A DNA stretch of 64,000 bases from JAZKBN01 sp040388605 (GTDB lineage Bacteria; Bacteroidota; Bacteroidia; Cytophagales; Flexibacteraceae). Under the pieces are notes generated by a model. The model was given only the letters and a program-made list of their open reading frames with translations. It had not been told where the DNA came from and did not search any database. The translations under genes and the position numbers were made by a program. Below, in pieces: positions 43,584 to 51,143 of this stretch (its first letter is position 1; every line of letters begins with the position of its first letter). Location: the NCBI GenBank assembly GCA_040388605.1, contig JAZKBN010000044.1, forward strand, positions 83,753 through 147,752. Direction: 5' to 3'.

Positions 43584-45101
43584 TTATTTTACCATGGTTC
43601 GTTCCCGAACATCTTCTTTTTGGAGCTTACTGTTATGTACGCTGTAAGAGAAATAGAATATAAGGCCTACCACCATCCAGGCAGCTGCCACCATTTGGGT
43701 AAAGGGGTCCAGGCCAATTATCATGGCAGAACAAACTATTATGCCCAGTAAAGGTACAACCGGCACCAGTGGGGCACGGAAAGGGCGTTCAATATCAGGA
43801 TGGCTGCGGCGCATTACCCAAATGCCCACACAAACCACCACAAAAGCGAACAGGGTACCTATAGATGTTAAATCGCCGGCAACGCTGCCCGGTACAAAGG
43901 CTGCAAAAGCGCCTACAAATACGAATAATATCCAGTTAGATTTATAAGGCGTGCTGAATTTAGGGTGCAAATCGCTGAATGCTTTAGGCAACAGGCCATC
44001 GTTGCTCATGCTGAAGAACACGCGGCTTTGACCCATGAGCATAACCAATATTACAGATGAGAAGCCGGCCAGAATAGCCACGGTAACAGCTGTCGAGAGC
44101 CATTTGTAGCCCGGCATATAGGTGGCAATGGCGTAAGCTACGGAAGCCTCGCGGCCCTGCGCCACAAAATCGGTGAAGGGGGCAATACCTGTAAGCACGT
44201 GGGCAAACAATATGTATAATATGGTACAAACTACCAGTGAGCCCAATATGCCGATTGGCATATCACGACGCGGGTTTTTAGCTTCCTGCGCGGCTGTACT
44301 AACGGCATCGAAACCAATAAAGGCGAAGAAAACTATACCGGCGCCGCGTAGAATGCCTCCCCAACCGTGTTTCCAGAAGTCCTGGGCATAGCCGTACAAA
44401 GTGCCGTCGCTTTTAAGAGCGGGAGCAGCATCGGCAGGAATAATATAAGGGGTATGGTTAGCCGGGTTAATAAACTGCCAGCCAATGGCTATAAAACCCA
44501 AAACTATGGCCACTTTAACAAACACGATAACCGCGTTTATCATGGCAGATTCCTGTGTGCCCTTAATCAGGAGCAGGGTTAAAGCCAAAAGAATGAATAA
44601 AGCCGGTATGTTCATAATACCGGTATGGGTAACGCCGTTAACAATTACCGGGGTATCCCAGAAAGAATGGCACCATTCAAAGGGTATTCGCCCGCCAAGG
44701 AGCACATTCAGGTATTCGCTCCAGGCAATGGCCACGGTGGCGGCGCCAAGCGCATATTCAAGTATAAGCGCCCAGCCTATGATCCAGGCCACAATTTCAC
44801 CCATAGTGGTATAGGCATAGGTGTAAGCTGAACCTGCAATAGGAATCATGCTGGCGAATTCGGCATAGCAAAGGCCCGCAAAGGCACAGCCTATGGCCGC
44901 AATAATAAAGCTTATGGTTACTGCAGGACCTGCGTAGCCGCCGGCAGCAGCAGCGGTGCGTACAAACAGACCGGCGCCTATAATAGCGCCAATGCCGAGC
45001 GCAATGAGGTTGGTGGCTGTAAGCGTGCGCTTCAGGCCCGAGCCCTCGCCCGCCTGCGCCATCAGGTTGCTCAATGATTTGGTTGCGAAGAGTTTCGCCA
45101 T
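43584..45101 (-). CDS. APC-family amino-acid permease (cationic amino-acid transporter-like)
   Basis: 505 residues with 12 or more hydrophobic helices. The first helix has the substrate-binding signature LGIGAIIGAGLFVRTAAAAGG, and the second loop region GLCYAEFASMIPIAGSAYTYAYTTMGE is characteristic of the YfnA/CAT group of the APC superfamily. The FFAFIGFDAVSTAAQEAKNPRRDMPIGI segment near residue 255 is another hallmark. It would import (or exchange) amino acids across the inner membrane; specificity is not evident. It is divergent from the aminotransferase gene and ends in a terminator. Confidence 0.93.
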   Translation of the reverse strand: MAKLFATKSLSNLMAQAGEGSGLKRTLTATNLIALGIGAIIGAGLFVRTAAAAGGYAGPAVTISFIIAAIGCAFAGLCYAEFASMIPIAGSAYTYAYTTMGEIVAWIIGWALILEYALGAATVAIAWSEYLNVLLGGRIPFEWCHSFWDTPVIVNGVTHTGIMNIPALFILLALTLLLIKGTQESAMINAVIVFVKVAIVLGFIAIGWQFINPANHTPYIIPADAAPALKSDGTLYGYAQDFWKHGWGGILRGAGIVFFAFIGFDAVSTAAQEAKNPRRDMPIGILGSLVVCTILYILFAHVLTGIAPFTDFVAQGREASVAYAIATYMPGYKWLSTAVTVAILAGFSSVILVMLMGQSRVFFSMSNDGLLPKAFSDLHPKFSTPYKSNWILFVFVGAFAAFVPGSVAGDLTSIGTLFAFVVVCVGIWVMRRSHPDIERPFRAPLVPVVPLLGIIVCSAMIIGLDPFTQMVAAAWMVVGLIFYFSYSVHNSKLQKEDVRERTMVK

Positions 45102-45236
45102 ACAGAGTATTGTCTAAAGCGTGTTTTACTGTAAATAAGGTTGCAAAATAGGCATTTATCCGTATAAAACGGCTATTGCCCTGCACCTTAGTAAAATAAA
45201 TAGTGGTTGCGGCGCGTTTATGCGCATATTCGCATT

Positions 45237-46375
45237 ATGCAATTTCGAACTTGGTTAAGCCCGCCTGAAACGGGGCAAAGAGAACAGGAACTTGTATCCG
45301 AAGCACTTGCTTCGGGCTGGGTAAGCACGGCCGGGCCCTTCCTGAACCGACTTGAGCAGGNNNNNNNNNNCAGGCTGTTTGCGCCTATACCGGCTCCCCG
45401 CATGCCGTTGCCCTCAGCAGCGGAACCGCCGCCCTGCACCTTGCCCTCCGCGTGCTCGATATTGGCCCGGGCGATGCCGTTTTTTGCCCCAGCTTAACTT
45501 TTGCAGCAACCGTTAACCCTGTATGCTATGTGGGCGCCATGCCCTTTCTTGTTGACAGTGATGAAGAAACATGGGGCATGTCGGCAGCGCTTTTGGAAGC
45601 GGCAGTTTTGCAGGCCAAAAAGTTCAGCATGAAGCCAAGAGCAGTTATACCGGTGCACTTATATGGTATGCCCGCAGATTTGGAAGGCATCATGCAGGTT
45701 TGTGAAAAGTATGGCCTCGATATGATTGAGGACGCAGCCGAATCTCTTGGCAGCACTTTTAAAGGCAGGCATACCGGTACTTTCGGAAGGCTGGGCGTTT
45801 ATTCATTCAACGGCAATAAAATAATAACCACAGGCGGTGGCGGCGCTTTGGTAAGCGCCGATGAAAAGCTCATTCAGAAAGCGAAATACCTGAGCACACA
45901 GGCCCGTGAACCGGTGCCCCATTACGAGCATAAAAGCATAGGCTATAATTACCGACTCGGAAATATACCGGCAGCCATTGGCTGCGCGCAGTTCGAAAGC
46001 CTTGAGGAAAAAGTAAGGAACAGGCGCGTGCTCTATGCCCAATACCTGCGCAAGCTTGGCACAGGGGGCGCATTCAGCCTGCAGCCTGAAGCCGATGATT
46101 CTGAAAGTAACCGCTGGTTATCTGTTCTTCGCCTTGATAAAGCAAGCGAACTTAAGCCCGATGCCCTAATTGCCGCTCTGGCCCTTGAAGGAATTGAAGC
46201 ACGCCATGTTTGGAAACCCATGCATCGGCAGGCTGTATTTGCCAACCTGCCCTTTTTAAGCAACGGCCTCGCCGATACACTTTTTGCCACCGGCGTTTGC
46301 CTGCCCAGCGGCAAAGGTGCAGATGCCGAGGAAGTGGTATCGGTAATTAAGGCATTGAACGCTGTTCCGGCATAA
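45237..46375 (+). CDS. DegT/DnrJ/EryC1 family sugar aminotransferase, split by a scaffold gap
   Basis: PLP-dependent aminotransferase of nucleotide-sugar synthesis (PglE-like). The N-terminus reads MQFRTWLSPPETGQREQEL and WVSTAGPFLNRLEQ. After the gap the correct frame reads QAVCAYTGSPHAVALSSGTAALHLAL, then FNGNKIITTGGGGAL with the PLP Lys. The reading frame changes across the ten Ns, but the gap ends share CAGG; joining them there restores one frame of 374 codons with a family-typical junction. The gene is therefore probably intact. It may act on an envelope glycan precursor; no other sugar gene adjoins it. Start at MQFRTWL; ten upstream residues of the frame are not conserved. Confidence 0.88.
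45361..45370. other. Assembly gap (10 N), probably a false gap
   Basis: Contig ends on both sides carry the same four bases, CAGG (45357-45360 and 45371-45374). Merging them removes 14 bases and puts both halves of the aminotransferase in frame, so the gap is likely an unresolved overlap. Confidence 0.9.
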
Positions 46376-46419
46376 AGTTTTTAGAGCAGTTCCGGTTATA
46401 CTATATCCTGAAACGCACA

Positions 46420-46458
46420 AAACCGGGGCCCGCATTGCTGCTGACCCCGGTTTCATTT
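46420..46458. terminator. Bidirectional terminator between aminotransferase and GH5 gene
   Basis: AAACCGGGG (46420-46428) pairs with CCCCGGTTT (46445-46453) and is followed on the plus strand by CATTTTT; on the minus strand the stem is followed by TTTTG. It lies 45 bp after the aminotransferase stop and 34 bp after the convergent GH5 stop. Confidence 0.75.
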
Positions 46459-46486
46459 TTATAAACCCTTTTAACAGGCAATAAGC

Positions 46487-48451
46487 TTACTCCTTTACAA
46501 AGCGCTGTGTCTGCTCACCGCTGCGAACAGCATACACTCCGGCAGGCAGGCTGCTTACATCTACAGTTTTCATCATGGAAGCAGATGTTGCTTCGGCCAC
46601 CTTACGGCCCTGCACATCAAAAACAGAAACATTGCCGTTCTGAGATTCAACCTGCAAAACAGACGATGCCGGGTTCGGGAACAGTTTCAGGCTTTGGGCT
46701 GATATTGATTTTTCGGTACCGTCAACACTGGTGAAGGTAAAAGATTTTACGTTGAAGCCTGCCGCTTCAATAAAGAAACGCATGGTGTGCATGCCTGCAG
46801 TCAGGCGAATACGACCGGCAGTTACATCCTGCCAGGTGGCCCAGCCACCTGTTCCGGGCAGGGCAACGCCTGCAAGGGCTGTGGTACCATCTATTTCTAT
46901 GCGGCAGCGTCCGCCTGCGCCGGCAGAAGCTGTAGAAATTTTAAGCTCCATGTTATCATCTGCATTCAGGCATTCGAAGGTGTACTTCATCCAGTTGTTA
47001 TTAGCAGTCCAGCCAACGTTGAATACACCGGGGGTACCTTCTTCAATACCTACGGCGTCGTTACGGTAGGTCCAGCCTGTGTTCCAGTTTACCCAGTTGG
47101 CAGTGCTTGTTACCTGGTAATTAGGGCTGTATGCGGCAATACCGTTAGCGCCCATATCATAATCAACGGCCATGAATGTACCGGGCGCGGTAAGGCGTGT
47201 ATAGGGTACAGATGCGGTGAGGTAATCGGCGCGCATAAGGGCATCCATCATATCTTTTTGGTAAGCTATGCCGTTGTAATACCGAACCTCGTTGCTCAAA
47301 TCATGCATGGCCTGGATGGCTGCAGCCTGTGTAGGGCGCGGCGCTGTGGCAGGAGCCAGCCAATAATCTAGCATGGCTTTATAGGAAGGCACTACTTTTA
47401 CATTAATAACCGGGTTAATGCTCTGCACTTTTTTGTAGCTCCAGTTGCACCAGCCCCAGCCGCGGCTCTCAAAATCTTTGGCTTCTGAACCTATCCAATG
47501 GTTGCTGTTTTCACCAAACTCACCCAGCCATATCGGCACATCCATTTCATTGCTAAGGCGGGTAAGGTCGGTAATGTTGTTGTTGGGCACATTGGTCCAG
47601 TAGCTGTGCGATGAAAGGCAAAGGTTATCGTCCCAGCGGCCGCCGGGCACTACGGTTGGGTCCTGTAAAACGGTAAGGTCGTAGGCATAAAGGGTGCCTT
47701 CTGCAATAAGCATGTGATTGTTATCAACGGTACGTATGCTGTCGCGGCTTTGCTTGTAGAATTGCAGCACCTTGGCATTCAGGCCGTTGTCGGTTTGTGG
47801 CTCATTCAGCAAATCGTAACCGCCAACCCAGATATTGTCTTTGTAATGCGCGGCAATGCGGCGCCATACGCCTGCGGCAATTTTAAAGTTATTGTCGTTA
47901 TACCAAAAATTGCGGGGCGATCCGGGAACGTGGTCGCTGTGCCAGCCTTCGTTTTGCGAACCGGGAGCACAGTGCAGATCAGGAATCATGTAAATTTGGC
48001 TTTCTGCGCACCAGGATACAAGGCTGTCGAGCCTGCGGAAGCCCTCGTTAGAAGCCTGGTTGGTTAATGTATCGTAAAACTGGCCATAGTGAAAGGGTAC
48101 GCGCACATGGTTATAGCCCAGTGACTTCAGGAAACGGATATCTTCACGCTTCACAAGATTGTCGCGGTATTCTTCAATCAAGGCCTTGGCCTGTGCATCT
48201 GAACCAACAAGGTCTTTAATATTGGAATAAACCTGCCGTGGAGATGCCACCTGGTCGGCTTTTATACCCATTATATAACCTTCTTCAACGAGCCATGAAC
48301 CCAGGCCTACACCGCGCAGCTTTACCACGCCGTTGTCGTTTACAACATTTTTACCCTGCCTGCGCAGGAAACCCTGTGAATGTGATGGCAGGCTTACAAG
48401 CGTAAGCATTACAAGGCCAAGCAATGAGGCCGAAATTCTTTTAGCTGACAT
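46487..48451 (-). CDS. Secreted GH5-like glycoside hydrolase with CBM6 and T9SS sorting domain (paralog 1)
   Basis: 654 residues: signal peptide (ISASLLGLVMLTLVSLPSHSQ), a GH5-type TIM barrel, a CBM6-like module and a T9SS type A sorting domain. In the barrel, YDLLNEPQTDNG carries the acid/base Glu and VPIWLGEFGENSN the nucleophile Glu. The HDLSN to DGTTALAGVALPG region is CBM6-like with the usual TGGWATWQDV strand, and the C-terminus LKLFPNPASSVLQVES ... GVYAVRSG is the sorting signal. The enzyme should cleave a beta-glucan or related glycan outside the cell; the exact substrate is not determined. It is about equal in length to, and clearly paralogous with, the second copy at 51 kb. A paired repeat sits just before the start. 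Confidence 0.9.
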   Translation of the reverse strand: MSAKRISASLLGLVMLTLVSLPSHSQGFLRRQGKNVVNDNGVVKLRGVGLGSWLVEEGYIMGIKADQVASPRQVYSNIKDLVGSDAQAKALIEEYRDNLVKREDIRFLKSLGYNHVRVPFHYGQFYDTLTNQASNEGFRRLDSLVSWCAESQIYMIPDLHCAPGSQNEGWHSDHVPGSPRNFWYNDNNFKIAAGVWRRIAAHYKDNIWVGGYDLLNEPQTDNGLNAKVLQFYKQSRDSIRTVDNNHMLIAEGTLYAYDLTVLQDPTVVPGGRWDDNLCLSSHSYWTNVPNNNITDLTRLSNEMDVPIWLGEFGENSNHWIGSEAKDFESRGWGWCNWSYKKVQSINPVINVKVVPSYKAMLDYWLAPATAPRPTQAAAIQAMHDLSNEVRYYNGIAYQKDMMDALMRADYLTASVPYTRLTAPGTFMAVDYDMGANGIAAYSPNYQVTSTANWVNWNTGWTYRNDAVGIEEGTPGVFNVGWTANNNWMKYTFECLNADDNMELKISTASAGAGGRCRIEIDGTTALAGVALPGTGGWATWQDVTAGRIRLTAGMHTMRFFIEAAGFNVKSFTFTSVDGTEKSISAQSLKLFPNPASSVLQVESQNGNVSVFDVQGRKVAEATSASMMKTVDVSSLPAGVYAVRSGEQTQRFVKE

Positions 48452-48474
48452 GATTAAATTGGTGATTGTATTTT

Positions 48475-48502
48475 CCTGCGGGCACATACTGCACCTGCGG
48501 GC
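48475..48502 (-). promoter_or_regulatory. Paired-repeat leader in front of GH5 paralog 1
   Basis: On the plus strand CCTGCGGGC occurs at 48475-48483 and again at 48494-48502, start to start 19 bp, about 24 bp upstream of the start codon. The same pair with the same spacing precedes the other GH5 paralog. Confidence 0.6.
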
Positions 48503-48575
48503 ATTTCAACATGCAATTTCAGCAGAAATACGAACAATAAAAAAATGATTTTTCCGCAGACCAAATCAGTGCTGT

Positions 48576-49154
48576 TTATTCATTAAATCCCCTGCCTTCC
48601 ATAATCTGCTCAACGTATTTCTCAATTCTTGATTCCCGGGTTTTGCTTTGCTTCGGCGCAGAAAAATAAAGGTTGTACGCCCGCTGCCTGCCAGGGCTTA
48701 GGGCATTGAATGCTGCTTTAAAAGCCGGCAACTCATTAAATTTATTTTGCAGCTCATCAGGAAAAACGAGCTCGGCCTTTTCCTTAAAATCTACTTTTAA
48801 GCCAATGTCTTCAAGGGCTATGGCTTCAAAAATGTAGGCCTTAATAACGGGCTCCAAATCTGTAATTTCTTTTACGGAAGTAAATTTCGCAGTGCGGGCG
48901 CCCTGTGTATTTTCGCCGGGCTTAACCAGTATGCCATGCGCATCCTGCAATAAAGCGCCTTTAAAAAAGCTAAGTACGGCACAGTCTTTCAGCTCGCCTA
49001 TGATTACCACGTTACTCCCATGAAAGGTGTAACAGGGCACGGCCCACTTTAATTCCTCGTGCAGACCGCAATCAAGAATTATGTTTCTTAATGCCTCCAG
49101 CTCTTTCTGCCACCTTTCGGCCTTAAGCAAATAATCATCTATTTTAGGGTTCAC
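48576..49154 (-). CDS. YdeI/DUF1801-type protein (copy 1)
   Basis: 192 residues. The N-terminal half is a DUF1801-like domain (LRNIILDCGLHEELKWAVPCYTF with the Trp-containing signature, VVIIGELKDCAVLSFFKGALL). The C-terminal half is the YdeI/OmdA-type tail (FNALSPGRQRAYNLYFSAPKQSKTRESRIEKYVEQI). The YdeI/OmdA family has been linked to antimicrobial peptide or bacteriocin resistance, but the mechanism is unknown. It is the last gene of the ArsR operon and a tandem paralog of the next gene upstream. Confidence 0.85.
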   Translation of the reverse strand: MNPKIDDYLLKAERWQKELEALRNIILDCGLHEELKWAVPCYTFHGSNVVIIGELKDCAVLSFFKGALLQDAHGILVKPGENTQGARTAKFTSVKEITDLEPVIKAYIFEAIALEDIGLKVDFKEKAELVFPDELQNKFNELPAFKAAFNALSPGRQRAYNLYFSAPKQSKTRESRIEKYVEQIMEGRGFNE

Positions 49155-49204
49155 AGCAAGCCGAATTATAATTTAGACACAAGATACAAAAGGGCGGGTT
49201 TAAG

Positions 49205-49783
49205 CTAATCATCAAGCCCTTTACTGCTGAGAATTTGCGGCAGGCTTTTTTCCACTCTTGCCTCGCGGGTTTTGGCCAGCTTTGGTGCCGAAAAATGCAG
49301 CAGGTATGCCCTTTGCCTGCCCGGTGTAAGGGCTTCAAATGCGGTTTTCAGCTCCGGCATTTCATCCAGTTTAATTTGGAATTCCACGGCCATCTTAAAT
49401 TCCGAAGGCTTTTTTAATTCAACCTTCAGCCCGGCCTTTTCCACTTCAATGGCTTCAGTTATATAGCCTTTAATTATAGATTCCGCTTCTTCAATTTCCC
49501 TTAAATTGGTAAACCGAATCTGCCGTGCACTCTGCACATTTTCAGTTTGCTGAACCAGGATGCCATAGGTATCTTTTAACAATACGCCTTTGAAAAACAA
49601 CAGGGCACAGTATTCTTTGAAGTCGTGGATCAAAACTATGTTATTGTTGTTATAAGTGTAAGCGGGGCAGCCCCATTTCAGCACTTCATTCAGCTTGCAG
49701 TCGAGCACAATTGAACGAAGCTTTTGATTTTCCGCCTGCCATTGTGTAGCCTTTTCAAAGTAAAAATCAACCTTTGGGTTCAT
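49205..49783 (-). CDS. YdeI/DUF1801-type protein (copy 2)
   Basis: 192 residues and the same length and domain order as the neighbour downstream: LRSIVLDCKLNEVLKWGCPAYTY, VLIHDFKEYCALLFFKGVLL, and FEALTPGRQRAYLLHFSAPKLAKTREARVEK. The two share identifiable blocks throughout, so they arose by tandem duplication. It begins 8 bp after the DoxX gene stops, so it belongs to the same operon. The biochemical role is unknown. Confidence 0.86.
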   Translation of the reverse strand: MNPKVDFYFEKATQWQAENQKLRSIVLDCKLNEVLKWGCPAYTYNNNNIVLIHDFKEYCALLFFKGVLLKDTYGILVQQTENVQSARQIRFTNLREIEEAESIIKGYITEAIEVEKAGLKVELKKPSEFKMAVEFQIKLDEMPELKTAFEALTPGRQRAYLLHFSAPKLAKTREARVEKSLPQILSSKGLDD

Positions 49784-49791
49784 ACTGTTTT

Positions 49792-50175
49792 CTATTGGTT
49801 AACAGGTGTAATTTTTCTGTCGGCAGGCCTGAAATACCATGATGTAACTATTACACCCAGGAGTACCACTGCGCCTCCTGATTCAAGAAGCGGGTCTGCT
49901 ACGGCAATGTGCGAAAATAATGCACCGGACATGGCAAAGAAAAAGCCTGCGTAAGCCCATTCCTTCAGCAGCGGAAATTTAGGAATAAGCAGGGCTATTA
50001 CGCCCAAAAGTTTCCAAGCCCCCAATATGGTCATAAAATAAGCCGGGTAACCCAAATGGGCGAACATATCGGCAAAGCCTTTATGATGAATTAGTTGCGC
50101 CGTGCCGTTCGCCGACATGCCAAAACACAGGAAGCCGGTTGCAACCCAATAGATAATTTTATTTCTCTTAGTCAT
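49792..50175 (-). CDS. DoxX family membrane protein
   Basis: 127 residues with four hydrophobic helices and the DoxX pattern: IIYWVATGFLCFGMSANGTAQL, HLGYPAYFMTILGAWKLLGVIALLIP, WAYAGFFFAMSGALFSHIA and GGAVVLLGVIVTSWYF. DoxX-like proteins take part in membrane redox or thiol processes, but many members have no assigned role. It lies 8 bp after the SRPBCC gene and 8 bp before the YdeI gene, within one operon. Confidence 0.88.
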   Translation of the reverse strand: MTKRNKIIYWVATGFLCFGMSANGTAQLIHHKGFADMFAHLGYPAYFMTILGAWKLLGVIALLIPKFPLLKEWAYAGFFFAMSGALFSHIAVADPLLESGGAVVLLGVIVTSWYFRPADRKITPVNQ

Positions 50176-50183
50176 GATAGCTG

Positions 50184-50648
50184 TTACTTTAATTTGCTTA
50201 CAATTTCCTGCAGCCGGTTATGTGCCATGTTAATACCCTGTGTCATCCCGAATTTTACAACCTGGTCTCGTTGCTCAGCAGATTCGTAAATTACATGCAT
50301 GTTCAGCCTGCTCGCATCGTTGCCGAGGCTTTCAAATTCAAGGCACTCCAGCTGAACCCCAAAGGGCATGTTCTCGAATTCAAAGGTGCGGGTAATTTTG
50401 CGGTCCTGTTCAAAGCCATGAATAGCGCCATTGAATCCGTAGGTATTCCCCTTAGGATCAGTTGTTTCAAAACGGTAGCTGCCGTGCTTTTTATTTTCAA
50501 GCTTAAGCACCTTTGTGCCCATCCATTGCTCAACAATTTCAGGTTCGGTGTAGGCTTTAAAGAGCAGATCAAGGGGCAATTCAAATTCCCTTGTAATGTG
50601 CATATCCTGCCTGCCGGGTTCGGCAGTTACTTTTGTTTTGGGTTCCAT
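50184..50648 (-). CDS. SRPBCC/AHSA1-type protein
   Basis: 154 residues of the START-like fold that binds hydrophobic ligands. The AHSA1 features are TREFELPLDLLFKAYTEPE, VEQWMGTKV, GSYRFETTDPKGN and an amphipathic C-terminal helix (MAHNRLQEIVSKL). Such genes commonly follow an ArsR-type regulator in Bacteroidota, as here, where the spacing is 1 bp. The ligand is unknown. Confidence 0.9.
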   Translation of the reverse strand: MEPKTKVTAEPGRQDMHITREFELPLDLLFKAYTEPEIVEQWMGTKVLKLENKKHGSYRFETTDPKGNTYGFNGAIHGFEQDRKITRTFEFENMPFGVQLECLEFESLGNDASRLNMHVIYESAEQRDQVVKFGMTQGINMAHNRLQEIVSKLK

Positions 50649-50649
50649 A

Positions 50650-50979
50650 TTATTCAGTTTCTTTTGATTTGTATTGCTTCATAACAGCTTCCAGCTTATT
50701 AAACCTGTTCTCCCACATCATGCGGAAAGGCTCAATAAAATCGGCTACTTCTTTCATTTTTTCGGCATGTATGTGATAGTAAATTTCCCTGCCTGTTTGC
50801 TCCTGCATGAGCAACTCACATTCTGTAAGTATTTGCAGGTGCTTAGATACCGTAGGCCTTGCAGTATCGAAATTAGCGGCAATTGCGCCTGCCGTCATGG
50901 CCTGCGAAGCCAGCAAAAGGAGTATTGCCCTGCGGGTAGGGTCTGCTAAAGCCTGGAATACATCTCTTCGTAGATTCAT
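50650..50979 (-). CDS. ArsR/SmtB-type winged-helix regulator
   Basis: 109 residues. It has the ArsR winged-helix fold: ALADPTRRAILLLLASQ, TAGAIAANFDTARPTVSKHLQIL (recognition helix) and YYHIHAEKM wing. I see no Cys or His metal site typical of metal sensors, so it is of the SdpR or PadR-like group and not a metal sensor. It is the first gene of a five-gene operon (SRPBCC, DoxX and two YdeI genes) and its promoter holds two dyads that are its likely operators, so it probably represses its own operon. Confidence 0.93.
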   Translation of the reverse strand: MNLRRDVFQALADPTRRAILLLLASQAMTAGAIAANFDTARPTVSKHLQILTECELLMQEQTGREIYYHIHAEKMKEVADFIEPFRMMWENRFNKLEAVMKQYKSKETE

Positions 50980-50982
50980 TAT

Positions 50983-51029
50983 GTAGTTACTTGGCTACAA
51001 ATATATATGTAGTTATTTAACTACGCAAA
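50983..51029 (-). promoter_or_regulatory. ArsR operon promoter with two operator dyads
   Basis: On the minus strand TTTG (51029-51026), 20 bp, then TATATTTG (51005-50998), about 19 bp before the ATG. The dyad GTAGTTATTTAACTAC (51009-51024) fills the spacer. A second, GTAGTTACTTGGCTAC (50983-50998), overlaps the -7 box and the start site. Both share the form GTAG-N8-CTAC, and their starts are 26 bp apart. Confidence 0.7.
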
Positions 51030-51077
51030 TTTCAAAGCATTTTCATGTAAAATTTTCCTGCCACAGGCACTAAACGC

Positions 51078-51113
51078 AAAAACCGGGTTGCCTTTAAGAG
51101 GGCAGCCCGGTTT
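51078..51113 (-). terminator. Terminator of GH5 paralog 2
   Basis: AAACCGGGTTGCC (51080-51092) pairs with GGCAGCCCGGTTT (51101-51113), 13 bp with one G-U, and is followed on the minus strand by a T-run. It lies 31 bp after the stop of the GH5 gene. Confidence 0.75.
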
Positions 51114-51143
51114 CAAAATCATTTAAAGTAATATTGGCTTAGC

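Noticed and set aside
45452..46375. A separate aminotransferase starting at GTG
   Set aside because: It is the 3' part of the aminotransferase split by the false gap; the N-terminal part precedes it and the joined frame is continuous.
49724..49954. Forward-strand frame overlapping the DoxX gene
   Set aside because: It is antisense to the DoxX and YdeI genes, which have clear family features.
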